Part shown: positions 25,368 to 34,183 of the stretch, in pieces | Position numbering within the stretch: the stretch's first letter is position 1 | Layout: each line of letters starts with the position of its first letter | Assembly (NCBI RefSeq): GCF_001557115.1 | Contig: NZ_LSKQ01000202.1 | Location: 1-64,000 of the forward strand | Origin: Erythrobacter sp. CCH5-A1 | GTDB taxonomy: Bacteria > Pseudomonadota > Alphaproteobacteria > Sphingomonadales > Sphingomonadaceae | Direction of reading: 5' to 3' | DNA: 64,000 bases | Made by a program: the position numbers and the translations under genes | The notes under the pieces: generated by a model | The model's database searches: none | Told to the model about the DNA's origin: nothing | What the model saw: the letters and a program-made list of their open reading frames with translations, nothing else

Positions 25368-27000
25368 AGTAGGCGTAGGGGCCGACCACCAACCCGGTGA
25401 ACAGCCCGGCATGGACCGAGGCGAGCGGTTCGACATCGATCGGGCCGCCCACCTGCCGCCACGTCGTCACGCCGTCCTCACGGACAAACACCGCCGCTGT
25501 GCCGCCATCGAGCGACAGCTTGAGCTCGACAGGTCCAGTGTACGCGAGCGGTACAGAGGCGACTTCCTTGCCTCCCGACCAGTCGCTTGGCCCGGTGCGC
25601 AGGCGGACCACTATCCGCCCCTGCTCCTTGCCCGCGGCAAGGAAGTGGTTCTCGTCCATGAAGGCTAGCAGGCCGGCAAAATCCCCGCGCCGCTCGGGCG
25701 TGAATGAGAGCTTGGTGGAGAAGGACGCCTTGTGGTGGCGCAGCCGCCGGCCGGTGAAGGCGGGCCGCGCCATGCTGCCGGGTGCGGCGGGGCCAGCGAT
25801 GACGTCGAGCGCCCCGTCCCTGACCGCCCACTGCTCCGCCGCGCCCGGTGTGCGCAGCGCGAGCCATTCGTTCGAAAGCGGCCCGAGAAACTCCTCGCGC
25901 CAATTGTCCCACGCCGCCCCGCTCGACGCGGGGAGCCTCGGCGCTGGCGGCGTCAGCGGCACCGGCGCGCCCTTCTCCAAGAAACGCGGCCAGCCATCCT
26001 TCCACGTCACCGGCAGCAGGAAGGTCTCGCGCCCCAGCAGCGTCGATTGCCCGGCGAAGGGCCGCGTGGCGAGGAACACGCCCCACCAGCTGCCATCCTC
26101 GAGCTGGACGATGTCCGCATGGCCGGTCGCCTCGATCCGGTCGGGTCGGCCTGCGGGCAGATCGCGCTGGGTGAGGATCGGGTTATACGGCCCGGGTTCG
26201 TAGGGCCCGGTGAGCGTGCGCGAGCGATAGATGGTCTGCGAATGCTGGTCCGCTGTCCCCCCTTCGGCAGTGAGGAGGTAATACCACTCGCCCACCTTGT
26301 AGATGTGCGGCCCCTCGGCCCAGATCGGCTTCTTCGCCGGGTCGACACCCTTGTCGCGCAGCAACACGCGCTTGGGCAGCATTTTCATGGCGACCGGGTC
26401 GAACTGCTGGAGCCACAGCGCGCGGTGGCCTTCATATTCCGCAGGGCCCGGAGGCGCGTCATTGTAGACGATCCACGCGGTGCCATCGGGCTCGAAATGC
26501 AGCGAAGGGTCGATCCCGCCGAAATCCAGCCACACCGGGTTGCTCCAAGGGCCTGCCGGGTCCTCGGCGGTGATGACGAAATTGCCTCCGCATTCGATGC
26601 AGGTGTTGACGATCCAGAACCGTCCTTCGTGATGGGTGATCGCGGGCGCGAACAGCCCGCGGTTGGTGCCGATGCCGCTGAAGTCGAGCATCCCCGGCCT
26701 GTCGATGGCGTTGCCGATGATCCGCCAATTCACGAGGTCGGTCGAATGCAGAATCGGCAGACCCGGATACCAGCTAAAGGTCGAGGTGACGGCGTAGAAA
26801 TCCTTGCCCACCCGCACGATCGAGGGATCGGGGTGGAAGCCGGGAATGACGGGGTTGGCATAGCGCCCCGCGGGCGCTTCGGCCTGTTCCGATTCGTAGG
26901 CCAGCCAGTCGAAACTGGCGACCGTGTCGCGCGCCGCCGCGCCCTGCGCCGCCCCTGCCAGCATCAGCGCACCCGCCAGCAATCCCGCCTTCAGCCGCAT
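25354..27000 (-). CDS. Exported GH43 beta-xylosidase/arabinofuranosidase
   Basis: Encodes 548 residues. A signal peptide (LKAGLLAGALMLAGAAQGAAA) precedes a five-bladed propeller with the GH43 acids: Asp in FHPDPSIV, Asp in GGIDPSLHFE and Glu in AEGPHIYK. The C-terminal 190 residues form a beta-sandwich of the GH43 C-terminal type, common in xylan-active members. It removes xylose or arabinose from xylo-oligosaccharides. ATG 27000 has AGGGG 8 bases upstream; another in-frame ATG is at 27018. It diverges from xylX across operator site c. Confidence 0.9.
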   Translation of the reverse strand: MRLKAGLLAGALMLAGAAQGAAARDTVASFDWLAYESEQAEAPAGRYANPVIPGFHPDPSIVRVGKDFYAVTSTFSWYPGLPILHSTDLVNWRIIGNAIDRPGMLDFSGIGTNRGLFAPAITHHEGRFWIVNTCIECGGNFVITAEDPAGPWSNPVWLDFGGIDPSLHFEPDGTAWIVYNDAPPGPAEYEGHRALWLQQFDPVAMKMLPKRVLLRDKGVDPAKKPIWAEGPHIYKVGEWYYLLTAEGGTADQHSQTIYRSRTLTGPYEPGPYNPILTQRDLPAGRPDRIEATGHADIVQLEDGSWWGVFLATRPFAGQSTLLGRETFLLPVTWKDGWPRFLEKGAPVPLTPPAPRLPASSGAAWDNWREEFLGPLSNEWLALRTPGAAEQWAVRDGALDVIAGPAAPGSMARPAFTGRRLRHHKASFSTKLSFTPERRGDFAGLLAFMDENHFLAAGKEQGRIVVRLRTGPSDWSGGKEVASVPLAYTGPVELKLSLDGGTAAVFVREDGVTTWRQVGGPIDVEPLASVHAGLFTGLVVGPYAYSPGP

Positions 27001-27060
27001 CGCATTTTCCCCTCTCATCCGCCTCGCTTGGGGGCTTGCCGCCCCGCGATTGTGTGCTTA

Positions 27061-27074
27061 TGGTAGCGCTATCA
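27061..27074. promoter_or_regulatory. LacI-type operator site c, between GH43 and xylX
   Basis: TGGTAGCGCTATCA is a near-perfect palindrome in the 96-base divergent region. It lies 22 bases before the xylX ATG, so a bound repressor would block both directions. Confidence 0.85.
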
Positions 27075-27096
27075 CTGAGGGAGGCAAGAGCCAGAA

Positions 27097-28221
27097 ATGG
27101 CCGAAGGGATTCTGGAAAGTCTGCCCGCGGATTTCCGCGATGGGCACTTCATCGGCCGGGTGCTTTCGCCCGAGGGGCCGTGCGTCATCACCATCGAAGG
27201 CGGCGTGCTCCACGACCTCACTGGCGTGGCGAGCACGGTCGCGGGCGCCATCGCGCGGCGCACCTTCAGCGGCGGCACGGTCATCGGCCCGGTCGAGGAG
27301 GGCCTGCCCGAAGGCTGGAGCCTGCTCGCCCCCACCGATCTCCAATGCATCAAGGCCAGCGGCGTCACTTTTGCGCTCTCGGCCATCGAGCGCGTCATCG
27401 AGGAGCGCGCCCGCGGCGATGCGAGCGCCGCGGCTGCGATCCGCGCGCAGCTGGAGGATAAGGTCGGCAGCGGTATCCGCTCGGTCGTGCCGGGCAGCGC
27501 CGCCGCGGCACAATTGAAGGCTGCGCTGATCGAAGAGGGCATGTGGTCGCAATATCTCGAGGTCGCGATCGGCCCGGATGCGGAGATTTTCTCCAAGGCC
27601 CCGGTGCTCTCGGCAGTCGGCACCGGCGCGCCCGTCGGCGTGCGTTCGGATTCGCACTGGAACAACCCCGAACCCGAAGTGGTGCTCGCCTGCGACGCGC
27701 ATGGCGAGGTCGTCGGCGCGACGCTCGGCAATGACGTAAACCTGCGCGATTTCGAGGGGCGCTCGGCGCTGCTGCTGTCCAAGGCCAAGGACAACACCGC
27801 CTCATGCGCGATCGGTCCGTTCATCCGCCTGTTCGACAACAGTTTCACCATCGACGACGTGCGCTCGGCTGCCATCGAACTCGTGATCGAAGGCCCCGAA
27901 GGCTACCGCCTCGAAGGCCGCAACGACATGAGCCAGATCAGCCGCGATCCGCTCGATCTGGTCGCGCAGTGCCTGTCGGAACATCACTACCCCGATGGCT
28001 TCGTGCTGTTCTGCGGCACGCTGTTCGCGCCGACGCAGGACCGCGACACGCCGGGCGCAGGCTTCACCCACAAGGTCGGCGACGTGGTGACGATCCGCTC
28101 GGACAAGCTCGGCACCTTGCGCAACACGGTGACGACGTCGCGCGATGCGCCGGCCTGGACGATGGGTTTTACCGCTTTTGCGCGGAACCTCGCCGCCCGC
28201 GGGCTGATCGAGGCAATCTGA
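27097..28221 (+). CDS. xylX: 2-keto-3-deoxy-pentonate dehydratase (FAH family), Weimberg pathway
   Basis: Encodes 374 residues of the fumarylacetoacetate hydrolase superfamily. The C-terminal domain holds the metal site region NPEPEVVLACD (Glu-X-Glu) and GNDVNLRDFEG, then SKAKDNTASCAIGPFI. Order xylX-xylB-xylC in one run matches the Caulobacter xylose operon, where XylX converts 2-keto-3-deoxyxylonate to 2-oxoglutarate semialdehyde. It is the first gene of the operon controlled by operator c. Confidence 0.9.
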   Translation: MAEGILESLPADFRDGHFIGRVLSPEGPCVITIEGGVLHDLTGVASTVAGAIARRTFSGGTVIGPVEEGLPEGWSLLAPTDLQCIKASGVTFALSAIERVIEERARGDASAAAAIRAQLEDKVGSGIRSVVPGSAAAAQLKAALIEEGMWSQYLEVAIGPDAEIFSKAPVLSAVGTGAPVGVRSDSHWNNPEPEVVLACDAHGEVVGATLGNDVNLRDFEGRSALLLSKAKDNTASCAIGPFIRLFDNSFTIDDVRSAAIELVIEGPEGYRLEGRNDMSQISRDPLDLVAQCLSEHHYPDGFVLFCGTLFAPTQDRDTPGAGFTHKVGDVVTIRSDKLGTLRNTVTTSRDAPAWTMGFTAFARNLAARGLIEAI

Positions 28222-28251
28222 TAGAATACACTGTGTAACGGGGCGCCTGTG

Positions 28252-29079
28252 ATGGGGATCGGGGCGCCCGCAAAGGGATGGGGAAGACAGGACTTGGACG
28301 CGCAAACCAGCAGCGCAGGCGTGCACAGCGCGATCTACCCGAGCCTTACGGGCAAGCGGGTGATCGTCAGCGGCGGCGGCTCGGGCATCGGCGAGGCGAT
28401 GGTGGAAGCCTTTGCCCGGCAGGGATCGGCAGTCGCCTTCGTCGACATTCAGGACGCGCCCAGCGAGGCGCTGATCGCGCGGCTGACGGGCGCCGATGTT
28501 ACGCCGCATTTCGCGCGCTGCGACATCACCGATTGCGACCAGTACACCCGCACGCTCGAAGGCCTGATCGGCCGGCTTGGCGGCTGCGATATCCTGATCA
28601 ACAACGCCGCGAGCGACGATCGCCACACCATTGACGATGTGACGCCGGCCTATTGGGACGATCGCATCGCGGTCAATCTCAAGCACCAGTTCTTCGCCGC
28701 AAAGGCGGTGGTGCCCGCGATGCGTGAAGCGGGCGGCGGGGCGATCGTCAACATGGGCTCGATCAGCTGGCATCTGGGATTGAAGGATCTGGTGATCTAC
28801 CAGACCGCGAAGGCCGCGATCGAGGGCCTGACCCGCAGCCTCGCGCGCGAGCTCGGGCGCGACAACATCCGCGTCAACACCATCGTCCCCGGCAACGTCC
28901 AGACCCCGCGCCAGATGCGCTGGTACACCCCCGAGGGCGAGGCCGAGATCGTCGCCGCACAGTGCCTCGACGGTCGCATCCAGCCCGCCGACATCGCCGC
29001 CATGGCGCTGTTCCTCGCCGCGGACGACGCGCGCTATTGCACCGGCCACAATTACTGGGTGGATGCCGGATGGAGATGA
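28252..29079 (+). CDS. xylB: D-xylose 1-dehydrogenase, SDR family
   Basis: Encodes up to 275 residues. SDR motifs are SGGGSGIG, NNAASDD, the catalytic Ser in GSISWH and YQTAK. Long stretches resemble Caulobacter XylB as I remember it (AIYPSLTGKRV, NMGSISWHLGLKDLV, CTGHNYWVDAGWR at the end). It oxidises xylose to xylonolactone with NAD+. The start is uncertain: ATG 28252 is used here, but TTG 28294 with GGGGAAG upstream would give a protein starting DAQTSSAGVHSAIYP, closer to the family N-terminus. Confidence 0.92.
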   Translation: MGIGAPAKGWGRQDLDAQTSSAGVHSAIYPSLTGKRVIVSGGGSGIGEAMVEAFARQGSAVAFVDIQDAPSEALIARLTGADVTPHFARCDITDCDQYTRTLEGLIGRLGGCDILINNAASDDRHTIDDVTPAYWDDRIAVNLKHQFFAAKAVVPAMREAGGGAIVNMGSISWHLGLKDLVIYQTAKAAIEGLTRSLARELGRDNIRVNTIVPGNVQTPRQMRWYTPEGEAEIVAAQCLDGRIQPADIAAMALFLAADDARYCTGHNYWVDAGWR

Positions 29080-29954
29080 AGCTGCCCGTGAAGGCCGTGC
29101 TGGCCGCCGACAGCCTGCTCGGCGAAGGCGTGCTGTGGGACGCCGAGCGGCGCGTCGTGTGGTTCGTCGACATCAAGCGCCGCCGCTTGTGGCATTTCGA
29201 CCCCGCCACCGGCAGCAACCGCTTTGCCGAAGCGCCCGAGCAGATCGGCTGGGCGATCCCCGCGGAAGGGGGCCTGTTGCTGTGCGGATTGAAGGACGGC
29301 CTCTACACTTTCGATCCCGAAAGCGACAGGTTCATTAAGCTCTGCGAAGTGCCGGGCGAGCCTGCCGGCAACCGCCTCAACGATGCCTGCACCGACCCCT
29401 GGGGCCGCGTGTGGTTCGGATCGATGGACGATGCCGAAGGCAAGGCGAGCGGGCGGTTCTACGTCTTCGACCGCGGCACGATCCGTGCCGCGGGCCCGAG
29501 CGGGATTTCGATCACCAACGGCCCCGCCGTCAACATCGATGGCAGCCGCATCTATTTCACTGATACTGTTGCCCAAAAGATCTTCGTCGCCGACCTTTCG
29601 GAAGCGGGCGTCGGCGAAGTGCGGCTCTTCGCTGATACCGGCGCGCTGTTCCCGACCGCCTACCCCGATGGCCCGGTGGTGGACGCCATGGATCATGTCT
29701 GGACCGGGCTCTACCACGGCAGCTGCGTTGCGCGTTTCACCCCTGAGGGCAAACTCGATTGCACCATCGCCATTCCGGCGCGCGACATCACCAAGATGGC
29801 GTTCGGCGGGCCGGACCTCAGCACCGCCTTTGTCACCACCGCGACCAAGAACATGAGCGCCGAGGACATGGCCGAACGCCCGCTCGCCGGCAGCCTGTTC
29901 GCCTTCCCCGCCCCGATTTCCGGCTTCCCCCAGACCCGCGCGAGGCTTGCGTGA
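29070..29954 (+). CDS. xylC: Xylonolactonase, SMP-30/gluconolactonase family
   Basis: Encodes 294 residues of a six-bladed propeller. Metal-site residues are in LGEGVLWD (Glu), NRLNDACTDPWGRVWFGSM (Asn, Asp) and YPDGPVVDAMDHVW (Asp). It opens xylonolactone to xylonate. Two ATGs, 29070 and 29076, both overlap the xylB stop; 29070 has GGTGG at a good distance. The 3' end overlaps the esterase start by 4 bases (GTGA). Confidence 0.92.
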   Translation: MEMKLPVKAVLAADSLLGEGVLWDAERRVVWFVDIKRRRLWHFDPATGSNRFAEAPEQIGWAIPAEGGLLLCGLKDGLYTFDPESDRFIKLCEVPGEPAGNRLNDACTDPWGRVWFGSMDDAEGKASGRFYVFDRGTIRAAGPSGISITNGPAVNIDGSRIYFTDTVAQKIFVADLSEAGVGEVRLFADTGALFPTAYPDGPVVDAMDHVWTGLYHGSCVARFTPEGKLDCTIAIPARDITKMAFGGPDLSTAFVTTATKNMSAEDMAERPLAGSLFAFPAPISGFPQTRARLA

Positions 29955-31870
29955 CACGGTTTCGGGTGAGGCGCGCAGCCTTCGCGCTGGCGACGCTCTG
30001 GCCGGCCACAGCGCTGGCGGGGCCGGTGCTCGATGCCGGGTTCGGCGACAATATGGTGCTCCAGAGCGGGGTACCGCTGACGCTCTCGGGGCGCGCGGGG
30101 CCATCGACGGAAGTGACGATAGCCGTCGCCGGGGGAAGCAGCGTTTCGGTCCGAGCCGACGCCTCGGGCAGCTTCGTCGCAAGCCTTCCGGCGCAGCCCG
30201 CCGCGACCACGCCGCAAAGCCTCGTGATCACCGATGCCTCGGGTTCGACGACCTACCGCAACATCCTGATCGGCAATGTCTTCCTGTGCGGCGGACAGTC
30301 CAATATGGAGCTGTCGGTCGAGCGGGCACTCGACGTCTGGAACCAGCTGCGCCTCGCGCCGGATGACGGCATCCGGCTGCTGATGATCCCCAAGACCACC
30401 GCGCCGGTGCCGCAGGCCGCTTTCCCCGCGCCGGTCCAGTGGAACGCGGCGACCAGCGAGACCGTCGCACCGTTCTCCGCCGCCTGCTTCTACATGGCGA
30501 AGGCTCTGCGCAAGCAGGACCCCTCGGTCCCCGTCGGCCTGATCCATTCGAACTGGGGCGGCAGCGCGGCGCGCGCGTGGTACGATCCCGAGGGCGCAGC
30601 GGCGATGCACGGCAAGGCCGACATTGATCTCCTCGCGCTCTACGCCCGCGATCCCTATGCCGCCGCGCAGGCTTTCGTTCCGCAGTGGTTCGCGTGGTGG
30701 CGCAAGGCCGACAACGGCCGCGAGCCGTGGAAGAACTCCGCGCTGCTCGATTGGAAGCCGATCCCCAAGTTCTCGTTCTGGAACGAGTGGAAGGGCACCG
30801 GGCTCGATGCCAATCCGCGCGCCAATGTGTGGCTGCGCAAGGTCATCACCCTCACCCCCGAACAGGCCAGGGGCGAGGCTAGCCTCGCGATCGGCGCGAT
30901 CGACGACATGGACCTGACCTTCGTCAATGGTCACCCGGTCGGCTACACCTTCGGCTGGGGGGTCGAGCGCACTTACCGCGTGCCGCCTGCGCATCTGAAG
31001 GCGGGTCGCAACGAGATCATGATCGCGGCCAACAACATGTGGGACACCGGCGGCTTCTTCGCCGGGCCCGAGCGCCTCGCCTTCACCGCTGCCAATGGCG
31101 AGCGCGTGCCTCTGGGCGCCGACTGGGAATTTGCGCAGACCTCGGTTACCGACGTCCCGCCCCGCGCCCCGTGGGATGCCAATGCGGGCCTCGGCGTGAT
31201 GCACAATGCGATGATCGCGCCGCTCGGCAAGATGAAGCTCGCGGGCGTGGCGTGGTATCAGGGCGAGGCCGATGTCGGCCAACCGGCCTATGACCGGAAG
31301 CTAGCCGCGCTCTTTGCCGGGTGGCGCCGCCAGTTCGGCCCGCAGACGCGGATGCTGGTGGTGCAGCTGGCGGACTTCGGCGAGCGCCGCTCGGCACCGG
31401 CGGAATCCGGCTGGGCGCAGCTACGCGACGAGCAGCGCAAGGGCGTCGCCGCCGATGCCAACGCCGCGCTCGTCACCGCGATCGACATCGGCGAGCCGAC
31501 TGACATTCACCCCGCCAACAAGAACGACCTCGGCAAGCGCCTCGCCGCCGCCTTCGATGGCCGCGCGATGCCGATGCCCGACAAGGCGGTGCGCGAGGGT
31601 GGGAAAGTCACGGTGAGCTTCACCGGGATCGCGGGTGCGCTGACGGTTCAAGGCGGTCCCTACCCGCTCGGGGTCGAACTGTGTGCCGCGGAGGGCGACA
31701 CCTGCCAATGGGTGATCGCGCGCGTCGAGGGGAGCCGCCTGCTGCTCGCCGTGCCCGACGGCATGACGCCGACCCGCGTGCGCTATGCGTGGGCCGATGC
31801 GCCGGTGGTCAACCTCGTCGATGGCGAGGGGATGCCCATCCCGGGCTTCGAACTGGCGATCGCGCCATGA
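29951..31870 (+). CDS. Exported sialate O-acetylesterase-family protein, probable acetylxylan esterase
   Basis: Encodes 639 residues from a GTG overlapping the xylC stop. A signal peptide (RRAAFALATLWPATALAG) is followed by the SASA/SGNH domain: nucleophile Ser in CGGQSNMELS, a middle HSNWGGSAARAWY block, and the late DIHPANK with the catalytic His. A galactose-binding-like insert (about 300-380, with LAIGAIDDMDLTFVNGHPVG) interrupts the domain. Genes of this type in xylan loci usually remove acetyl groups from xylan; sialate is unlikely here. Ser-hydrolase class is seen, substrate is inferred. Confidence 0.85.
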   Translation: MTRFRVRRAAFALATLWPATALAGPVLDAGFGDNMVLQSGVPLTLSGRAGPSTEVTIAVAGGSSVSVRADASGSFVASLPAQPAATTPQSLVITDASGSTTYRNILIGNVFLCGGQSNMELSVERALDVWNQLRLAPDDGIRLLMIPKTTAPVPQAAFPAPVQWNAATSETVAPFSAACFYMAKALRKQDPSVPVGLIHSNWGGSAARAWYDPEGAAAMHGKADIDLLALYARDPYAAAQAFVPQWFAWWRKADNGREPWKNSALLDWKPIPKFSFWNEWKGTGLDANPRANVWLRKVITLTPEQARGEASLAIGAIDDMDLTFVNGHPVGYTFGWGVERTYRVPPAHLKAGRNEIMIAANNMWDTGGFFAGPERLAFTAANGERVPLGADWEFAQTSVTDVPPRAPWDANAGLGVMHNAMIAPLGKMKLAGVAWYQGEADVGQPAYDRKLAALFAGWRRQFGPQTRMLVVQLADFGERRSAPAESGWAQLRDEQRKGVAADANAALVTAIDIGEPTDIHPANKNDLGKRLAAAFDGRAMPMPDKAVREGGKVTVSFTGIAGALTVQGGPYPLGVELCAAEGDTCQWVIARVEGSRLLLAVPDGMTPTRVRYAWADAPVVNLVDGEGMPIPGFELAIAP

Positions 31871-33192
31871 CCTTCACCCGCCGCGAGACCCTTTCAGTCT
31901 CGGCGGCGGGCGCGCTGGCGCTGGCGGCGAGGGGACACGCCGCCAGCGCCGCGCCCTCCCCTAGTTTCGTCACCCGCGAGGGCACCCGGCTGCTGCTCGG
32001 CGGCAAGCCCTACCGAATCACTGGTGCAAACCTGTGGTATGCGGCGTGGCTGGGGGCGGATGCCGATTACGGCGACCGCGCAAGGCTGGTGCGGGAGCTC
32101 GACCGGCTGCACGCGCTAGGCATCAACAACCTCCGGATCATGGCGGCGGCGGAAGAAGGCCCGCTGAAGAATTCGATCAAGCCCGGCTTCACCCGCACCG
32201 ACGGCAGCGCCAATCCCGCGCTGTTTGATGGGCTCGATTTCGCGCTAGCCGAAATCGCCAAGCGTGGCATGACGGCGGTGATCGTGCTGTCGAACTTCTG
32301 GGAATGGTCGGGGGGACTTCAGACCCTGCTCTACCGCGCCACCGGCAGCTACATCGACATGGGCGATCCGGCGCACCCCTGGCCCGCCTTCGCCGATGCC
32401 ACCGCCAAGGTCTACGCCAACGCGCAAGCGATGGCGCTTTACCGCGATCATGTCCGCAGCCTGCTCGCGCGGCGCAATTCTGTCACCGGCACGCTCTATG
32501 CCGAGGACCCGGCGATCATGGCCTGGCAGCTCGCCAACGAGCCGCGTCCGGGCGGGAGCGACGCGGCGATTGCCGCCAACCGCAAGGCCTATCTCGACTG
32601 GATCGCCGAGACCGCCGGGCTGATCCGCGCAGGCGCGCCGCACCATCTCGTGAGCCTCGGGCAGGAGGGAACGCAGGCGACCAATGGCGACGCCCGGCTG
32701 GTCGCCGAGGCGCACCGCGAGGTCGATTATGTCACCGCGCATATCTGGCCCTTGAACTGGAGCTGGGTGAAGGGCGACGACCTTGCCGGGACATGGCCCG
32801 AGGGCCGCCGCAAGGTCGAGGCCTATATCGCCGCCCACGCCGCCATTGCCGAGCAGCTGGGCAAACCGCTGGTGATCGAGGAATTCGGCTTCCCGCGCGA
32901 CGGCGAGGCCTATGCGCCCTCGGCCAGCACGCAATTCCGCGAGCAGTATTACCGCTTGATCTACGACTCGGTCGAGGCCAGCTGGAAGAGCGGCGGGGTG
33001 ATCGCGGGGAGCAATTTCTGGGCGTGGAACGGCGAGGCGCGTACGCCGCATTCCGATGCGCGCTTCCGGAACGGCGACAGCGCCTACATGGGCGATCCCC
33101 CGCACGAGCCGCAGGGCTGGTATGGAGTATTCGACAGCGATGCAGGCATGCTCGAAGTGATCCGCGCCCACATCGCCCGCGCGGCCGCCTAG
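31867..33192 (+). CDS. Exported GH5 endo-beta-mannanase-like protein
   Basis: Encodes 441 residues. The N-terminus FTRRETLSVSAAGALALAARG has twin arginines before a hydrophobic stretch, a Tat-type leader. The GH5 barrel shows LANEPRPGG (acid/base Glu) and VIEEFGFPRDG (nucleophile Glu), with ITGANLWYAAWLG near the start, a pattern of GH5 subfamily 7 mannanases. It would attack mannan side components of hemicellulose. The ATG overlaps the esterase stop by 4 bases and the gene ends 4 bases inside the convergent GH43 gene. Confidence 0.85.
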   Translation: MTFTRRETLSVSAAGALALAARGHAASAAPSPSFVTREGTRLLLGGKPYRITGANLWYAAWLGADADYGDRARLVRELDRLHALGINNLRIMAAAEEGPLKNSIKPGFTRTDGSANPALFDGLDFALAEIAKRGMTAVIVLSNFWEWSGGLQTLLYRATGSYIDMGDPAHPWPAFADATAKVYANAQAMALYRDHVRSLLARRNSVTGTLYAEDPAIMAWQLANEPRPGGSDAAIAANRKAYLDWIAETAGLIRAGAPHHLVSLGQEGTQATNGDARLVAEAHREVDYVTAHIWPLNWSWVKGDDLAGTWPEGRRKVEAYIAAHAAIAEQLGKPLVIEEFGFPRDGEAYAPSASTQFREQYYRLIYDSVEASWKSGGVIAGSNFWAWNGEARTPHSDARFRNGDSAYMGDPPHEPQGWYGVFDSDAGMLEVIRAHIARAAA

Positions 33193-34172
33193 GGCTGTGG
33201 CGGCGGTGCGGTGACGCCCGCCTGCGTCTGCGTGACGCGGCGCATCAGCCCGTTTTCGTCATAGGTAAGATACTCTGCCGTCACCGCGCGCCGCCCCATC
33301 GCGCCCTTCTGGCCGTTCACGCTCAGCGTCGCATTGTGCAGGAAGATGTACCACTGCCCCTTGAACTCGGCGATGCCGGGGTGGATCGTGAAGCTGTTCT
33401 CGCCCGATCCGGTCAGCTCTCCGCGGTAGGTCCACGGCCCCTTGATCGAGGGCGCGGTGGCATAGGAGACACGCTCGTTCTCGTGATCGCTGCGGTCCAA
33501 TGAGGCATAGGTGAGGTAGTAGAGGTCGCCCCGCTTGTGCAGCCAGGGCCCTTCCTCGAAGTGCGGCGGGGTGATCTCGGTGATCGGCCCGTCGATGCTG
33601 ATCATGTCCTCGCCCAGCTTGGCGATGTAGCACTGGCGGTTGCCCCACGCGATCCAGGTGCTCCCGTCATCGTCGGTGAAGACGGTGGGGTCGATATCCT
33701 CCCAGCTGTGGGTGCCCTTGGGCGTCATGTCGTTGCTGATGAGGGCAGAGCCCTTGGCGTCGACGAACGGTCCCTCGGGCCTGTCGGAAACGGCAACGCC
33801 GATCGCCTTGCCGGGCTTGGTCTGGTCATGTTCGACCGGTGCATACATCCAGTAGCGCCCGTGCTTTTCGATCACCTGAATGGCCCAAGCATCATGCGAG
33901 GCCCATGCGAAGTCGGTTAGCTTCATGACCGGCGGATGCGCCGTCCAGTTGCGCATGTCGGTGGTCGACCAGACGAGCCAGTCCTTCATGTTGAACATTT
34001 CGCCGTCCGCCGCCTCGTCGTGGCTGGTGTAGAGCCACAGCGTATCGCCCACCACCAGCGGGGCCGGGTCAGCGGTGAAGCGGTCGCGGAAGAGCGGGTT
34101 GCTGCCGGGCGCGTCCTGCGCCGCGAGGGGCGCGGCGGCAAGCAGCACGGCGAGCGGCAGGATGAGGCGCAT
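33189..34172 (-). CDS. Exported GH43 enzyme, arabinoxylan arabinofuranohydrolase-like
   Basis: Encodes 327 residues: signal peptide (LILPLAVLLAAAPLAAQ), then a single propeller without a C-terminal domain. Catalytic acids are Asp in FTADPAPLVVGD, Asp in EDIDPTVFTDDDG and Glu in EEGPWLHKRG. It probably trims arabinose or xylose from oligosaccharides in the periplasm. It lies 11 bases after xylD, so xylR-xylD-GH43 form one operon. AGGA precedes the ATG. Confidence 0.88.
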   Translation of the reverse strand: MRLILPLAVLLAAAPLAAQDAPGSNPLFRDRFTADPAPLVVGDTLWLYTSHDEAADGEMFNMKDWLVWSTTDMRNWTAHPPVMKLTDFAWASHDAWAIQVIEKHGRYWMYAPVEHDQTKPGKAIGVAVSDRPEGPFVDAKGSALISNDMTPKGTHSWEDIDPTVFTDDDGSTWIAWGNRQCYIAKLGEDMISIDGPITEITPPHFEEGPWLHKRGDLYYLTYASLDRSDHENERVSYATAPSIKGPWTYRGELTGSGENSFTIHPGIAEFKGQWYIFLHNATLSVNGQKGAMGRRAVTAEYLTYDENGLMRRVTQTQAGVTAPPPQP

Positions 34173-34183
34173 GGGCGTTCCTC

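Noticed and set aside
28227..28237. Palindrome TACAC-T-GTGTA in the 30-base xylX-xylB gap
   Set aside because: Eleven bases with no second copy and no likely regulator; this can occur by chance in such a gap.
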